Of a stretch of DNA of 64,000 nucleotides, positions 62,986 to 64,000 are shown piece by piece. A program made the translations under genes and the position numbers. The notes under the pieces were generated by a model, which was not told the DNA's origin, did not search any database, and saw nothing but the letters and a program-made list of their open reading frames with translations. Source of the DNA: Accumulibacter sp964420975 (lineage in GTDB: Bacteria > Pseudomonadota > Gammaproteobacteria > Burkholderiales > Rhodocyclaceae); assembly GCA_964420975.1 (NCBI GenBank), contig CAYQVH010000003.1:183293-247292 (forward strand). Reading direction: 5' to 3'. Each line of letters starts with the position of its first letter. Position 1 is the first letter of the stretch.

Positions 62986-64000
62986 ATGGCGGATGGAAGC
63001 GCTCCATACAACACCGCACCCTACCTCGATCTGCCGGGCAATCTGATGAGTATCGTCAGCGAAGTGGCGGATAGCGCCAAACAAACGGCAGTCTTCTACA
63101 GTGCCGCCATGCACTCAAGCCTCTTCGAATCGACGGCGGTGCAGCAGATCCACGGCGTGAGTGCCGTGTCCACAGTCAAGCTGATCGACATCGCGGCGGC
63201 CAACGGCGACAAGATCTTCGATGCCCGCGCCGCCAACTACGCCGCGGTCGTGCAACCCGCCCTGCTGTCTTGCTCGGCGCAGCAGCTCTCGGCCTTCCAG
63301 AGCGCGGTCGCTGCCGGGTACACCGACTACTTCGCCGGCTCCCGCTCGGAAGAAGTGGCCCCGGGCAATCTCAGCAAAGTTTCCTACCTGGGTTCCCTGG
63401 GCAAGGGGGTGAAATCCATCGACCCGGTAGGTCGGGTGGTGAGCCAGGTCGCCAAGCCGGGTTCCGGCCTCGCCACGCTCACCAGCCGCTTTACCTACGA
63501 GTCGAGCGTCAACCAGGTGGCGAGCGCCACCGACCCGCGGGGCAAGGTCACCACCACCACCTACACCGCCCAGGGTCTGCCGCTCACCGTCACTTCGCCG
63601 GCGGACGGTGCCGGGGTGCAGCCGTCCGCCCCCTTCGGCTACACGTCCTTTGCCCCGTCGGGCTTCCCCACTTTTTACCTGCAGACCCGCGCCACGGCCA
63701 AGGTCGATGCTGTCAATACGGGGGGCACCGCCACCCCCTACAACACGGCCAACCAGTACGTGCCGCAGACCGTGGTCGTCGATTCCGGCACCGGCAAGCT
63801 CAACCTTACCAGCACCTTCACCGACGACGGCTTCGGCAACCTGACGCAGGTCGACGGCCCGCGCAGCGACGTGGTTGACACCACGGCCACCGCCTACGAC
63901 GCCGAACGGCGGCCGATCACCGTTACCGACGCCCTGGGCAAAGTCACCCAGCTTGGCTACGACCTGGACGGGCGCCCCAACCGCACCGCGGCGCCCATCG
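62986..64000 (+). CDS. Rhs/YD-repeat protein (partial, open at right edge)
   Basis: At least 338 residues running off the window. YD/RHS-type repeats are clear from about residue 165: SRFTYESSVNQVASATDPRG, KVTTTTYTAQGLPLTVTSP, DDGFGNLTQVDGP, ATAYDAERRPITVTDALGK and LGYDLDGRPNRT. The first 160 residues resemble an internal Rhs stretch rather than a natural N-terminus, the ATG at 62986 has no ribosome-binding site, and an in-frame TGA sits immediately before it. The frame may therefore be a truncated 5' end. Rhs proteins encase C-terminal toxins; the displaced toxin tip at 61328 may be a relic of the same family. Confidence 0.75.
   Translation, partial: MADGSAPYNTAPYLDLPGNLMSIVSEVADSAKQTAVFYSAAMHSSLFESTAVQQIHGVSAVSTVKLIDIAAANGDKIFDARAANYAAVVQPALLSCSAQQLSAFQSAVAAGYTDYFAGSRSEEVAPGNLSKVSYLGSLGKGVKSIDPVGRVVSQVAKPGSGLATLTSRFTYESSVNQVASATDPRGKVTTTTYTAQGLPLTVTSPADGAGVQPSAPFGYTSFAPSGFPTFYLQTRATAKVDAVNTGGTATPYNTANQYVPQTVVVDSGTGKLNLTSTFTDDGFGNLTQVDGPRSDVVDTTATAYDAERRPITVTDALGKVTQLGYDLDGRPNRTAAPI

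Noticed and set aside
1..64000. CRISPR array or direct-repeat cluster
   Set aside because: No regularly spaced repeats were seen anywhere in the window.

Overview
The window is high-GC DNA from a Gram-negative bacterium, most likely a betaproteobacterium. An Accumulibacter/Rhodocyclales-type relative is my inference; no marker here fixes the genus. Support comes from the rpsF-priB-rpsR-rplI cluster, an AcnB-type aconitase, ErpA, EttA, Bcp, a YcgR-type flagellar brake, periplasmic and Tat-type leaders, and many c-di-GMP and two-component sensors.

Layout. (1) Bases 1-11181 hold an unusual locus. It contains a nucleotide-hydrolase-like/TRAFs-binding TPR protein (cut by the left edge), a 1596-residue protein joining an alpha/beta-hydrolase-like domain to a CHAT protease, a DUF2914 membrane protein, a secreted caspase (C14) and a membrane-anchored legumain-like C13 peptidase. 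Three different clan CD cysteine peptidase types lie side by side, which makes this the best candidate for an undescribed signalling, cell-death or defence system. (2) 11395-28587 is chromosomal: two diguanylate cyclases, acnB with a clear promoter, a TrmB-like methyltransferase and DusC, a GCS2/desuccinylase/threonine-dehydratase-like run, and an OmpR regulator-FecR/LysM-CHASE2 kinase-phosphoesterase run. (3) 28986-40608 is housekeeping and transport: ettA, a pyruvate kinase with K+-independent-type residues, an EamA transporter, an LprI-MliC lysozyme inhibitor, an IS630 relic, LysR-alr-radA, an ion channel with a membrane partner, and erpA. (4) 40912-51503 is accessory or regulatory: a broken gene, a VOC/BNR/MoaD-like cluster, a large hybrid kinase beside a solute-binding protein, azlCD, a SelD-N-like flavoprotein with a coupled small ORF, and ycgR. 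(5) 51929-59266 is core: a SYLF protein, rpsF-priB-rpsR-rplI with promoter and terminator, dnaB, a Tat-exported transglutaminase-fold protein lacking its catalytic Cys, a PIN-PhoH ATPase and Bcp. (6) 59343-64000 is a mobile/conflict region: an AlpA-like gene, a tRNA-Met, two truncated transposases, a frameshifted polymorphic-toxin tip with a likely immunity gene, a PIN toxin-antitoxin pair, and the start of an Rhs/YD-repeat protein cut by the right edge.

Most of the long open frames opposite the genes are high-GC antisense artefacts. Several starts were moved inward on the basis of Shine-Dalgarno sites, promoters or family length. Family assignments come from reading motifs, not from database searches.
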